This document shows positions 32,388-41,185 of a stretch of 64,000 nucleotides of DNA, one piece after another. Under the pieces are notes generated by a model, which saw nothing but the letters and a program-made list of their open reading frames with translations, was not told where the DNA came from and searched no databases. The position numbers were made by a program, and so were the translations under genes. Position 1 is the first letter of the stretch. Every line of letters begins with the position of its first letter. Source of the DNA: JACWAE01 sp963847595 (GTDB taxonomy: Bacteria > Chloroflexota > Dehalococcoidia > SZUA-161); NCBI GenBank assembly GCA_963847595.1, contig CAWKAJ010000002.1:1488001-1552000 (forward strand), given 5' to 3'.

Positions 32388-33083
32388 GTGGCAGAGCAAA
32401 GAAAACCTCCTTATCTGGAAAAGGCTGAAGAGCTGGGCAATCTCCAGGTATGGATTGTCGATGGCGCTTACATTCGCAGCAATTCCGATGAGGAGTTCAC
32501 CAACTTCGGCCAGCACTACCGCTACCCCTACATTCCGGTGAACGAACTCTGGATCGACCGCGAAGCCCAGAATGATGAGCGGCAGTTTTTCATCGAGCAC
32601 CTGCTCATGGAACGCCGCCTCATGGCCAAGGGCATGCCTTATGAAGAAGCCATCGTAATTGCTGACCGCACCGAACGCAAGGAGCGCCGCCTCGCCGGTG
32701 ACTTGAAGACCATGACCCACCGCGGAGAGAAGCTGCCCGAAGGCAAAGACGTTCACGAGAGGCTGTGGCGCAAACTGGAGAGCGGCCTCAGCGTCTGGAT
32801 CGTCAATGGCAGGTTGGTGCGCAGCGTCTTCGACATCGACTTTACCGAAGGCGGACATGACTACGTTTATGAGTTCGTCCCTGAGAACGAAGTGTGGATA
32901 GACAATGACATCGAAGAGGCCGAGCGTCCCTACGTGCTGCTGCACGAACTCCACGAGCGAAACCGCATGGCCGGCGGCTGGCCCTACAACAAAGCCCACG
33001 CCGAATCGAGCCGCCTGGAATACCACTGCCGCCATCATCCCGACGAGCTTCACGACAAGCTGGTAGCCGAAGGCTGGGTTTAA
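32388..33083 (+). CDS. Unknown protein with internal duplication and HELHE motif
   Basis: 231 residues from the GTG at 32388, which follows a GGGGGAGG. Two copies of an ~80-residue unit are visible, beginning VWIVDGAYIRS (about residue 21) and VWIVNGRLVRS (about residue 136). Both have FT..G..Y.Y..P.NE.WID, a downstream ER, then MA.G.PY..A and a final E...R. Copy 2 contains LLHELHERNRMAGGWPYN followed by AHAESSRLEYH, a clustering of His and Glu that could bind metal; copy 1 keeps only EHLLMER. No signal peptide or membrane segment. I know no function; a metallohydrolase-like role is a guess. Confidence 0.8.
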   Translation: MAEQRKPPYLEKAEELGNLQVWIVDGAYIRSNSDEEFTNFGQHYRYPYIPVNELWIDREAQNDERQFFIEHLLMERRLMAKGMPYEEAIVIADRTERKERRLAGDLKTMTHRGEKLPEGKDVHERLWRKLESGLSVWIVNGRLVRSVFDIDFTEGGHDYVYEFVPENEVWIDNDIEEAERPYVLLHELHERNRMAGGWPYNKAHAESSRLEYHCRHHPDELHDKLVAEGWV

Positions 33084-33109
33084 TTCATTCCACCCACTTT
33101 TTATAGGTA

Positions 33110-33187
33110 GGTTGGAGCACCCGCTCCAACCAAGCCTGGAGCAGGTGCTCCAGGCTACCCCCTGGGTTCCTGCTTGCGCAGGAATCC
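33110..33187. repeat. Three adjacent palindromic repeats
   Basis: 33110-33131 GGTTGGAGC-ACCC-GCTCCAACC; 33133-33156 AGCCTGGAGCA-GG-TGCTCCAGGCT; 33165-33187 a TTCCTGC-ttgc-GCAGGAA type element. The first recurs at 44664-44685. They lie between the duplicated-domain gene and the mscS-like gene. Confidence 0.75.
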
Positions 33188-33258
33188 AGAGTTTTGTGTA
33201 TGATAATACCCACAGGGAGTAGAGTGAAAACCCGATGTAATCAAAGAGGGAGATTCAG

Positions 33259-33885
33259 ATGACAGAAAACAAGCCTACCGCAAAGCCCGCGACGGAGAAA
33301 AAGCCAGAAAGCTCTGCAAGAGGAATATTTATTGCCTTCCTTTTCGCCACCATGGGCGTTGCTTCAGTGATTGTAACCATCGAGCTCAGCAACAGGGGCA
33401 GTTTCCCCTTCGTCACATCTCAGCGAAACCACCTCATAGCTGCCGAACTCGCCGTATTCAGCATCTTCTTTGTCGAGATAATAGGGCGGCTTGCCAACAA
33501 GCACTTAGAGCGAGATGCTCTCCGCCGGGGTATGTCTGCCCGGGTAATCATTCGCACTGCAGGCTACCTGGTTGTCGGAGCCGCTGTAATCTCGATACTG
33601 GCTTCCAACTCAGCGCTGGCGATAAGCGTCGGCACCATCACAGGGGTAGTCATCGGGTTCGCTACGCAGAGCCTGCTCAGCAATATGCTGGGCGGGATAA
33701 TCCTGGTTGTCAACCGTGTGACGCGCTCCGGCGACGTGATTACCTTCATGGGGAACACAGGCCGCGTCGTCGAGATCCGTCTCATCTACACGGTTATCGA
33801 TTCTGGCGACAGCCTGGTTTTCATACCCAACTCCGCTATGTTGACCAATGCTGTTCAGCTCAAAAAAGGCCCGGACGGGCAATAG
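33259..33885 (+). CDS. MscS-family mechanosensitive channel, short form
   Basis: 208 residues. N-terminal helices near residues 22-44 and 62-80, and a third near 97-115, precede the pore helix TM3 (VGTITGVVIGFATQSLLSNMLGG). The beta-domain follows (VTRSGDVITFMGNTGRVVEIRLIYT...FIPNSAMLTNAV). The chain ends soon after the beta-domain, so the C-terminal alpha/beta cage of E. coli MscS (286 residues) is missing. It probably opens on membrane tension to release solutes. GAGGGAGA precedes the ATG. Confidence 0.88.
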   Translation: MTENKPTAKPATEKKPESSARGIFIAFLFATMGVASVIVTIELSNRGSFPFVTSQRNHLIAAELAVFSIFFVEIIGRLANKHLERDALRRGMSARVIIRTAGYLVVGAAVISILASNSALAISVGTITGVVIGFATQSLLSNMLGGIILVVNRVTRSGDVITFMGNTGRVVEIRLIYTVIDSGDSLVFIPNSAMLTNAVQLKKGPDGQ

Positions 33886-33895
33886 TATCAGGGCC

Positions 33896-34456
33896 ATGCG
33901 TAACGAAGTCCAACTAACCGATGGTTCGATAACGCTCCGGCCTTACCGGCTCAGCGACGCTGAAGCACTTTATGAGGCAGTACGGGAATCACTTCCCGAA
34001 CTCCTTCCCTGGATGCCCTGGGCCCATGCCGATTACTCCTTCGAGGAAAGCAAAAAATGGATCGAGTTGTGCGCCGGGACGTGGGCCAAAGGCAAGGAGT
34101 ACAATTTCGTCATACTGGACGCTAAGGACGGCAGCTTGCTCGGAGGCTGCGGTCTGAACCAGGTCAGGCGCAGGGCTCGCTTCGCCAACCTCGGCTACTG
34201 GGTCAGGAGCAAATGCACCGGAAAAGGGATTGCCACCGCAGCGGCACTGCTGGTGGCGCGTTTCGCATTCGATGAATTGGGATTGAACCGCATCGAAATA
34301 GGCGCCGCAACCGGCAATGCGGCCAGCCTGCGTGTGGCGGAGAAGATAGGCACCACCAGGCAGGGGCTTCAAAACAGAAAGATAGCCTTCCGCGACAAGG
34401 TCTATGACAGAGTGGTGTCTTCGCTAACTCCGAAAGACCTCGCAAACCGCGCCTAG
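33896..34456 (+). CDS. GNAT acetyltransferase, RimJ/RimL type
   Basis: N-acetyltransferase of about 186 residues. Family blocks: SITLRPYRLSDAEALYEAV at the start, ELLPWMPWA (typical of RimL-type enzymes), LGYWVRSKCTGKGIATAA (acetyl-CoA pyrophosphate loop, variant of Q/RxxGxG/A) and IEIGAATGNAASLRVAEKIG. Substrate may be a ribosomal protein N-terminus or a small amine; not decidable. The ATG at 33896 lies 10 nt after the channel gene stop, so the two are probably co-transcribed. Confidence 0.92.
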   Translation: MRNEVQLTDGSITLRPYRLSDAEALYEAVRESLPELLPWMPWAHADYSFEESKKWIELCAGTWAKGKEYNFVILDAKDGSLLGGCGLNQVRRRARFANLGYWVRSKCTGKGIATAAALLVARFAFDELGLNRIEIGAATGNAASLRVAEKIGTTRQGLQNRKIAFRDKVYDRVVSSLTPKDLANRA

Positions 34457-34463
34457 CTTGAGT

Positions 34464-34491
34464 TGTCCAGTGTCTTGTCCAGAGCCTGTCC
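34464..34491 (-). repeat. Three 11-12-bp direct repeats of the GGACAAG type
   Basis: TGTCC starts at 34464, 34476 and 34487 (minus strand reads GGACAGG, GGACAAG, GGACAAC). Located 8 nt after the acetyltransferase stop. Same family as 46724-46752. Confidence 0.5.
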
Positions 34492-34610
34492 AGCGCTATA
34501 AGGACATCCGGATTCATACTTGCACTCCTTAATAATTTGTTGCATAATATCCTCCCTGACTCTATCACCTATGCAATCTTCTTTAGAGATTTTGAGGTGA
34601 AGTGCAGCAC

Positions 34611-35159
34611 ATGTCCCAGACGAATCTATCAAGGCTGGCACAGGAACTGGGGATAGAGACCTGCCTGGAATTCGATGCGGGGCTCCTTGCCCCGGAGCAA
34701 AGGATAAGAGACCTTTGCTTCGAGAACAAATGTGGGAATTACGGCAATAATTATATGTGTCCGCCTCACATAGGCTCACTGGAGGAAATCAAGGATCGAC
34801 TCAAGAAATTCCAGCATGGCGTCTTGCTGCAATACTCGAAAGCGCTGGATGTTACCAGCGACATCAAAGGGCTGAGGCAGACCAAGGTTGATTTTCATAA
34901 TAGGGTGCTCCAACTCGAAGAGTGCCTGAGGGACAAAGGTTTAAAGCATGTCTGGGGGATGATCGGAGGGAATTGCGCCCTCTGCGATATTTGCAAAGCC
35001 GAAACCGGCGACCCCTGCCCTCATCCCGACCAGGCAAGGACTTCCCTGGAATCGCTCGCAGTAAATGTCGTGGGATTGCTGGACAAGTTCAGCCTGGACT
35101 GCAACTTCCGCCCCGACAAGGTAACCTGGACAGGCTGCATTTTGTTCAGAGAAGCGTAA
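34611..35159 (+). CDS. DUF2284 cysteine-rich metal-binding protein
   Basis: About 182 residues with two cysteine clusters: CFENKCGNYGNNYMCPPHIG near residue 40 and CALCDICKAETGDPCPHP near residue 125. These are the conserved blocks of DUF2284, a predicted iron-sulfur or metal-binding family common in anaerobes. Function unknown. The start is uncertain: GAGGT precedes GTG 34602 by only 3 nt and ATG 34611 by 12 nt; I use the ATG. It converges with the CrtC/AttH-like gene. Confidence 0.88.
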   Translation: MSQTNLSRLAQELGIETCLEFDAGLLAPEQRIRDLCFENKCGNYGNNYMCPPHIGSLEEIKDRLKKFQHGVLLQYSKALDVTSDIKGLRQTKVDFHNRVLQLEECLRDKGLKHVWGMIGGNCALCDICKAETGDPCPHPDQARTSLESLAVNVVGLLDKFSLDCNFRPDKVTWTGCILFREA

Positions 35160-35178
35160 AGCTTAGACTGTCCCAGGT

Positions 35179-36108
35179 CTAAGAGAACAGCCGAACGAGC
35201 TCAGCATAGCCAACCCCTGAGACCGCCTTACCGTCCAGATAGCCGGATACAGTTGTCCTGCCCTCCCAAAAGTAAAAGTAAGGAATAGACAGCGTCTCGA
35301 ACATCCGTATCTCTTGCTCGCTATGCCGAGCCTTTATCTTCAAATCCAATCCACGAGCCTGCTCTCGAACCCCCCAGAGCACGCCGTACTCCTTGCCGCT
35401 CTCTGGAGAAACCCAGGAGTCCAGCCTCTCCAGCACGAGTTTGCGAGTATGATAGACCGAGTTGTCGGAGAACATAATCGTCAGGTCATATGACCTGACC
35501 GATTCGTCGGGGTTGACGATACGCCAGAAAACAAGCTCAGTGTTGCTGTCAAGCTGAACGGCGAACCAGTCCCAGCCTCCCTGGCCCAGGGAATTAATCC
35601 ACTGATGGTCCATCCAGCCTATGCCATCGACATCGAGCTTCTCCCCCTGCAATTCGATCCGCCCTCTAGCCTTAAGGCGGGTGAAGGAATAGTAGTATGA
35701 GTCTCCACCAGTCCACTCGCTCACCCCACCGCCGCTGCCCAGAAGGGGAGGTTTCTCCGAAACAAGAGCGATATCGAGGCCGAGCCCGGCGCCATAGGAT
35801 TCAAGTTTGTAGGAAAGCGAATGCTGGTCGGTGCGGAACCAATGGTCGCGGCCCCATCTCAGGTCGAATTTTCGCTCGACATAATGCAGCGCCGAACCGG
35901 ACACGAGATGGCGAAAGCGCCCCGCCGCAAGGTCAGAGATAGAGAGAATCTTGAGGCCGAAATTGAAATAGGCCACCATAGCCCCATATTCCTTGCCTCC
36001 GGAGTCGGTGAGGCTGAAATGCCCGTACCACCACTCCACAGGGTACATGGGGTGCGCCCCTTCGTCCTCAGGGAATCCAATCTTGGGTTTGCCTAATTTC
36101 TTTCGCAT
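35179..36108 (-). CDS. CrtC/AttH-like lipocalin-domain protein
   Basis: 309 residues. The HPMYPVEWWYGHFSL opening and WMDHQWINSLGQGGWDWFAVQL in the middle are hallmarks of the AttH/CrtC (carotenoid 1,2-hydratase-like, 'predicted secreted hydrolase') double-lipocalin family. No signal peptide is visible and no carotenoid gene is nearby, so CrtC activity should not be assumed. Function unknown; the fold suggests binding of a hydrophobic small molecule. Monocistronic by position. Confidence 0.85.
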   Translation of the reverse strand: MRKKLGKPKIGFPEDEGAHPMYPVEWWYGHFSLTDSGGKEYGAMVAYFNFGLKILSISDLAAGRFRHLVSGSALHYVERKFDLRWGRDHWFRTDQHSLSYKLESYGAGLGLDIALVSEKPPLLGSGGGVSEWTGGDSYYYSFTRLKARGRIELQGEKLDVDGIGWMDHQWINSLGQGGWDWFAVQLDSNTELVFWRIVNPDESVRSYDLTIMFSDNSVYHTRKLVLERLDSWVSPESGKEYGVLWGVREQARGLDLKIKARHSEQEIRMFETLSIPYFYFWEGRTTVSGYLDGKAVSGVGYAELVRLFS

Positions 36109-36245
36109 AACAATTGAATTCTTACCGCCGTCGCTTCTTTTGTCAAGCTCGCTATCTCTGAGAGCCCAGCAGATGCAATTATCCGGATAAGCTGATAAAC
36201 TAAAGGTAAGCGAAACGACAAAGGCAGCGATAGAGGAGATGAGGG

Positions 36246-36743
36246 ATGGCAGATAATCTGAAGATAGTCAACAGGGCCATAGAAGAGCATCACACTATAA
36301 GGGGAAATGTGAAACTCGTGGGGGACTCGGTTTCAGACCTGGAGGCTTTGTTCAGCTTACAGAAGGCGCGCCCCGATTGGATTCTTAGCTCGACGGAGGC
36401 TCTCTCCGAGAAACAGGATAATCTGCAGCAGACAATAAGCGCCCTTGACGAGGGACTTAAGAACCACTTCAGCTTCGAGGAAAAGCTGCTACCGCCCTTA
36501 TTCGGAGAATTCCTTATGCAGGCGCTTATCCTTGAACATCGCGAAATCACGAAAAGGATAAACGAAACAAAATCTCTGGTAACCAACACCAGGCTTGAAG
36601 GATTGAGCCGGAGAGAGTTGCTGTCCCAGAAAGCCCAAATACAACAGAGGGTCGAAGGCATCCTTCAGCTTGTGGAGGAGCACGCCGGCAGAGAGGAAAC
36701 CATCCTGAAAATGTTGAAAAAGGCATTGGAAGCCGAAAAATAA
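36246..36743 (+). CDS. Hemerythrin-like domain protein
   Basis: 165 residues, all-helical. Histidines and glutamates sit in hemerythrin-like places: H15/H16 in AIEEHHTIRG, H74 with E78 or E79 in LKNHFSFEEK, H98 in LILEHREITK, H146 and E150 in EEHAGREE. Such proteins bind a di-iron centre that senses or carries O2 or NO, or bind haem in some cases. In an anaerobe a role in oxygen or NO sensing is plausible but unproved. Stands alone on the plus strand; a GAGGAGATGAGG site precedes the ATG. Confidence 0.78.
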   Translation: MADNLKIVNRAIEEHHTIRGNVKLVGDSVSDLEALFSLQKARPDWILSSTEALSEKQDNLQQTISALDEGLKNHFSFEEKLLPPLFGEFLMQALILEHREITKRINETKSLVTNTRLEGLSRRELLSQKAQIQQRVEGILQLVEEHAGREETILKMLKKALEAEK

Positions 36744-36944
36744 TCTGCGGCATGCCCAATTCGCCGCAGAATCATCTTATCCTTCTCCCTCTCCTCTCCT
36801 TACACCCAGCCTAGCCTGCTGACCAGTTAGATTCCCCCGGTGCACAACCCGCAAGTACTGTTTAGCCTCAATGCAACAGACCAATTAAAAAGCGCCTTCG
36901 AGCAATTGGGGCCACACAGGTAGTTAGACTTCCATCGACAGGTG

Positions 36945-37952
36945 TCATTTCCTCTTTTGTGAACGCCGCCACTGGACATAGAGCCTGGTGCCTTCTTCAA
37001 TTGATATCTTGGGCTGCCATCCCAACTCATCTCTGGCCTTAGTTCCATCGAGATATATCCCCCTGTTAACGAACCGAAGGCCCGAGCGAGTTAGGTAGGG
37101 CATGTCTTTGACGCGCCGCAGCCTGGCCCACTCCTCCATGAGGGTACACCATACGTAAGCCACAGAATAGGGTATAGTCACTTCGAGCTTTGGCCCACCC
37201 ACGGCCTTAATCATGGCAGCGGCAAACCCTCGAAGTGGAATTTCATGCATGGGTGCCACATTGTAGACCTCGCCTATGGCCCGATCGCCTGTAGCCACCA
37301 AAATGGCAAAGTTAGCGGCATCGGTGGCATAGACAATGCTGTATTTGGGATTGGACTTGCCCGGCCACACTATAAGAGGGAACGATACGTGTCGATAAAC
37401 ACGGTCAGCCAGCAGCCTGTCCCGCGGCCCGTAGACTGCCGCTATCCTTATCATCGAGACCTGGATTGCGCCTTTCCTGTGGTACTCAAAGACTACATCC
37501 TCAGCCCGCATCTTGGCGAAATCATAGTATGCATCCCGAGAGAAGGCTACATCGCATGGGGTGGACTCGCAAGCCGGGGTATCGCCCTCGCAAAGCTTGC
37601 CGTGAACGCTGCCAGTGCTAACGTGTAAGAAACGCGGAACCCCGGCCTCAACGCTGGCCCTGAGCATATTATCGGTACCCTTTATGATGGAGGACTCAAA
37701 CCATTTCCACGCTCCCCAACCGGGGGTCACTCTGGCTGCAGCGTGGTAGACCACGTCAACACCTCTTACAGCGGGAAGCAGGCTATCATAGTCCTCAACG
37801 TCGCCGAATATTATCTGAGCTCCTGTAGTCTTGAGGTGGGAAATATTAGAGGTTTTGCGAGCTAAGGCGCGCACTTCGTAGCCCTGCGCCAGCAAGCGTT
37901 CCACGAAGTGGCTCCCCAGAAATCCCGTGCCCCCGGTAACTAAAGTCCTCAT
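36945..37952 (-). CDS. NAD-dependent epimerase/dehydratase (extended SDR)
   Basis: 335-residue extended short-chain dehydrogenase. Nucleotide loop GGTGFLGSHFVERLL at residues 7-21, VDVVYHAAARVTPG, STGSVHG, and the catalytic Tyr-Lys in AYYDFAKMRAEDV. The middle and C-terminal parts (IRIAAVYGPRDRLL; FVNRGIYLDGTKARDELGW) resemble 3-beta-hydroxysteroid dehydrogenase/isomerase and sugar-nucleotide epimerases. The substrate is unknown; no sugar or lipid cluster is adjacent. The 125-bp gap to hisB argues against membership in the his operon. Confidence 0.9.
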   Translation of the reverse strand: MRTLVTGGTGFLGSHFVERLLAQGYEVRALARKTSNISHLKTTGAQIIFGDVEDYDSLLPAVRGVDVVYHAAARVTPGWGAWKWFESSIIKGTDNMLRASVEAGVPRFLHVSTGSVHGKLCEGDTPACESTPCDVAFSRDAYYDFAKMRAEDVVFEYHRKGAIQVSMIRIAAVYGPRDRLLADRVYRHVSFPLIVWPGKSNPKYSIVYATDAANFAILVATGDRAIGEVYNVAPMHEIPLRGFAAAMIKAVGGPKLEVTIPYSVAYVWCTLMEEWARLRRVKDMPYLTRSGLRFVNRGIYLDGTKARDELGWQPKISIEEGTRLYVQWRRSQKRK

Positions 37953-38077
37953 CTTGTCCTTTCCTGAAGAACTCCCCAGCCGTGCAAATCGCAGTTAGCA
38001 GTAGGCTGTAGCTCACACAAGGGGTAAACCATCACTAACTAAGCCCTTGACGAGAAGTATTCGGACTTCGAAGGTTT

Positions 38078-38740
38078 CTACATCTTGCCCTTGGTGCTGG
38101 GAATTTCACCGCCAAGGCGCTCATCGATCCTGGTAGCCTGATCCAGAGAACGCCCCAGCGCCTTGAACAATGCTTCCACCCTATGATGGTCATTGCCTCT
38201 ACTGAGAAGCCGGGCGTGAAGGTTGATTTTAGCTTCCGTGGCGAAAGTCACCAGGAAGTGCCTGATGAGGTCAGTATCAAGCCCGCTTATATCCCTGCCC
38301 TCCAGGACAGCCTCAACAACGGCATAGCCTCTGCCGCTGATATCAATCGCCACCAGAGACAGCGCCTCGTCCATGGGCACCACAGCGTGCCCCATCCTTG
38401 CGATGCCCCTCCGATCGCCTAGCGCTTTGTCCAACGCCTGCCCCAGACAAATAGCAACATCTTCGAGGATATGATGATGCCCCACCTTAAGGTCTCCTGT
38501 CGCCTCAACCGTTATGTCGAACAAACCATGTCGGGCTATTTGCTCTATGAGGTGGTCGAGCATCCCTATGCTTGTTTTAGCCTGGCACTTGCCCTTGCCA
38601 TCGAGCGCAAGCTCGACCTTAACCTTGGTCTCGCCCGTCTCACGGTTGATGGTGGCTTGTCTCTTCTTAGCAGCCTTTGGGGCGGTGGGGGCCTTCGTGG
38701 TCTTAGTAGTCTTAGCGGTCTTAGCAGTTTTATCGGCCAT
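38078..38740 (-). CDS. hisB: Imidazoleglycerol-phosphate dehydratase with basic N-terminal tail
   Basis: Dehydrates imidazoleglycerol-phosphate in histidine synthesis; Mn-dependent 24-mer. Metal-binding blocks: GMLDHLIEQIARHG, HHHILEDVAICLG and DHHRVEALFKALGRSL. The catalytic domain starts near residue 28. Residues 1-28 form an unusual tail of Lys, Thr, Ala and Pro (KTAKTAKTTKTTKAPTAPK), resembling histone-like tails. AAAGGAGGG before the ATG at 38740 makes the tail part of the translated protein. The start lies 1 nt after hisC. Last gene of the his operon. Confidence 0.94.
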   Translation of the reverse strand: MADKTAKTAKTTKTTKAPTAPKAAKKRQATINRETGETKVKVELALDGKGKCQAKTSIGMLDHLIEQIARHGLFDITVEATGDLKVGHHHILEDVAICLGQALDKALGDRRGIARMGHAVVPMDEALSLVAIDISGRGYAVVEAVLEGRDISGLDTDLIRHFLVTFATEAKINLHARLLSRGNDHHRVEALFKALGRSLDQATRIDERLGGEIPSTKGKM

Positions 38741-38741
38741 T

Positions 38742-39848
38742 CTACCCTCCTTTGTATTTTGCCAGCGCTTCGATCAAAGCATCGGTATGCTCCGGCTTGC
38801 CCACACTTATGCGCAGCATGTTCCTGAGCAAAGGCGTATCGAAGTACCTCAGGAAAATGCCCTTGCTATCCAGTCCCTGCTTAATCTTCCGGGCATCGCC
38901 TTTGACCACCCGGCAGAGGATGAAATTGGATTGAGATGGCAAGGGGCTGAGCACCCCCTGCTTCTTCAGCTTGTCAAAGAGCCGCTTCCTTTCAGCGATG
39001 ATTGCTCTGACCTTGGTCTGAAGATAGTCCTTGTCTGCCAGCGATTCCTTCACCGCAATCATCGCCGCTATATTCACGTTATAGGGTATCTTGATCCTGC
39101 GGATAAGCTCAGCAATGCTGGTGGAAAAGATGCCGTAGCCTGCCCTGAGACCACCCAACCCCGCCCACTTGCTGAATGAGCGCAAGACCACCAGATTCGA
39201 ATACTTCGGGACGAAAGAGGCGACAGTCTCCCCGCAGAACTCATAATATGCCTCATCCACAACTACAACTATGCCGGTGTCGACCAGCTTAAGTATGTCG
39301 CTTTGAGAGGTAGCGTTGCCTGTGGGGTTGTTAGGCGAGGCGACGAAGGTCACTTTTGTCCTCTTATCTATAGCCGATTTCACACAGGCGATGTCTACCT
39401 CGTAGGCATCGTTGCGGGGTACGGTGACCGTCCGGCCCCCACAAACAGCCGTGCTGAAAGGATACATCCCGAAGGTAGGGACAGAATTAATTACCTTATC
39501 ACCGGGTTCGAGGAACAGGCGCAGAACCAGGTCGATAAGCTCGTCGCTGCCGCTGCCAGCGACTATATGCTCCCGGCCAACTCCCACATACTCTTCCAGA
39601 GGCCCCATTATCTCTCTGTGCAGGGGGTCCGGGTAGATATGATAGAAGGGGTAATTCGCCAAAGCGCGGCGCACGCGTGGCGAGCAGCCATAGGGATTCT
39701 CATTTCCGTCAAGCTTTATCAGCTTCTCAACAGGAACTCCGCAACGCTCGCTGAGCACTTCAAGCGGAACTATGGGCTCATATGGCTCGATGCCTGCAAG
39801 ATCGCCTCTAACGAGCCACTCAACTCCCCCAGCGACGCCTCGAGTCAT
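38742..39848 (-). CDS. hisC: Histidinol-phosphate aminotransferase
   Basis: PLP fold-type I enzyme transferring an amino group to imidazole-acetol phosphate. 368 residues. LIKLDGNENPYGCSP near residue 45, VAGSGSDELIDLV (PLP phosphate loop), VASPNNPTGN, VVDEAYYEF, the PLP lysine in LRSFSKWAGLGGLRAGYG, and the C-terminal LRISVGKPEHTDALI arginine. The start overlaps the end of hisD by 4 nt, indicating translational coupling. Confidence 0.96.
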   Translation of the reverse strand: MTRGVAGGVEWLVRGDLAGIEPYEPIVPLEVLSERCGVPVEKLIKLDGNENPYGCSPRVRRALANYPFYHIYPDPLHREIMGPLEEYVGVGREHIVAGSGSDELIDLVLRLFLEPGDKVINSVPTFGMYPFSTAVCGGRTVTVPRNDAYEVDIACVKSAIDKRTKVTFVASPNNPTGNATSQSDILKLVDTGIVVVVDEAYYEFCGETVASFVPKYSNLVVLRSFSKWAGLGGLRAGYGIFSTSIAELIRRIKIPYNVNIAAMIAVKESLADKDYLQTKVRAIIAERKRLFDKLKKQGVLSPLPSQSNFILCRVVKGDARKIKQGLDSKGIFLRYFDTPLLRNMLRISVGKPEHTDALIEALAKYKGG

Positions 39849-41185
39849 TTCCCGCCCCCTCCCTTCCCCATCTGTTCCAGCCTCTTCTCGACTGACACGG
39901 CATGGGCAATCAGTCCTTCAGCCCGAGCAATGGTTGCCGAGGCCGGGCCGAGCGATTTTAAATCCTTGTCGCCCAGGTCAATCAGTATTGATAATTTGAG
40001 GAAGTCCAGCACGCTCAGCGGCGAGCTGAAGCGGGCGGTTCTGCCCGTAGGCATGACATGGCTCGGCCCTGCTGTGTAATCTCCAAGGGCCTCGGGAGCA
40101 CCAATGAAAATACCGCCAGCATGGCGAATGCGGCCAAGATAAGAGCGGGCATCTTTTATCATGAGGCAAAGATGCTCAGGCGCATAGAGATTCACCAGTT
40201 GGATAGCCTCATCGATATTGGTAACAATGACTATGGCGCCATTTTGCTCCAGAGATTGCTTCGCAACAATACGCCGCTCCAGTTTGGCAAGCTGATTCTT
40301 GACCTCCTCACTTACCGCATCCGCAAGACGGGGTGAGGTAGTGACGAGGATGGCAGTGGCCAGCTCGTCGTGCTCTGCCTGAGCCAGGAGGTCAGCGGCA
40401 CAGAAAACTGGGTTAGCGGAATCGTCAGCTATAATGACTGTCTCAGTAGGACCATGCAGCCCATCTATAGCTACAGTGCCATAGACCTGCTTCTTAGCCA
40501 GGGTGACGAAAATATTGCCCGGCCCGCAAATCTTATCCACCTTGGGGATAGATTTGGTGCCATAAGCTAAAGCAGCGATGGCCTGAGCGCCCCCGACTTT
40601 GAACACTCGACTAACTTTTGCTATGTCTGCCGCCACCAGGGTAGGCGCCGGAACCGTGCCATCGGGGGCTGGCGGGGTGGCGATGATTACCTCAGGAACT
40701 CCAGCCACTTTAGCCGGGATCACAGTCATGAGCACAGTTGAGGGGTAATACGCCCTACCTCCAGGGATATAGATTCCTACCCTTTCCAGGGCGCTCACGA
40801 GGAAACCCAGCCCCCCCTCGACAAAGTCCAACCCCAGCTTCTGCTTCTGGGTCAGGTGGAAGGTATGCACCCTCTCGGCAGCTAGTTGCAGAGCGCTGAC
40901 TAAACCTTTGTCAACCTTTGTATACGACTCAGCGATCTCTCCTTTGGTCACCTCAAGCTGAGCCAAGCCCATGCCGTCGATTTTTCTACCTAAATCCAAA
41001 AGGGCATGGTCCCCCCGGGTGCGCACCTCGCTGAGGATTCGCCGCACTGCCTCATCGGGTGTAATATCCTCATCGAATATCTCCCTTATCCTCTGCTTGA
41101 CTCCAGGCAAAGCCTCAGCGAACTCCACAGCGGAATGCCCCAGCAGCAGAGATTTCGCAGCTTCCAGGTCGCGGATTATCCTCAT
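39845..41185 (-). CDS. hisD: Histidinol dehydrogenase
   Basis: Zinc-dependent NAD enzyme catalysing the last two steps of histidine synthesis. 446 residues, slightly longer than usual because of a C-terminal extension (KRLEQMGKGGGGK). Conserved blocks: VGIYIPGGRAYYPSTVLM, GGAQAIAALAYGT, KICGPGNIFVTLAKK, LLAQAEHDELA and GPSHVMPTGRTARFSSPL. Starts by a 4-nt overlap with the phospholipase C-like gene and overlaps hisC by 4 nt. Confidence 0.96.
   Translation of the reverse strand: MRIIRDLEAAKSLLLGHSAVEFAEALPGVKQRIREIFDEDITPDEAVRRILSEVRTRGDHALLDLGRKIDGMGLAQLEVTKGEIAESYTKVDKGLVSALQLAAERVHTFHLTQKQKLGLDFVEGGLGFLVSALERVGIYIPGGRAYYPSTVLMTVIPAKVAGVPEVIIATPPAPDGTVPAPTLVAADIAKVSRVFKVGGAQAIAALAYGTKSIPKVDKICGPGNIFVTLAKKQVYGTVAIDGLHGPTETVIIADDSANPVFCAADLLAQAEHDELATAILVTTSPRLADAVSEEVKNQLAKLERRIVAKQSLEQNGAIVIVTNIDEAIQLVNLYAPEHLCLMIKDARSYLGRIRHAGGIFIGAPEALGDYTAGPSHVMPTGRTARFSSPLSVLDFLKLSILIDLGDKDLKSLGPASATIARAEGLIAHAVSVEKRLEQMGKGGGGK

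Noticed and set aside
32256..33053. A long (265-codon) open frame on the minus strand
   Set aside because: It is antisense to the duplicated-domain gene, which has a promoter, a ribosome binding site and an internal protein repeat. The minus-strand translation is low in complexity and has no site.
35179..36108. Carotenoid 1,2-hydratase activity
   Set aside because: Only the AttH/CrtC fold is supported; there are no carotenoid genes in the window and no evidence for the substrate.
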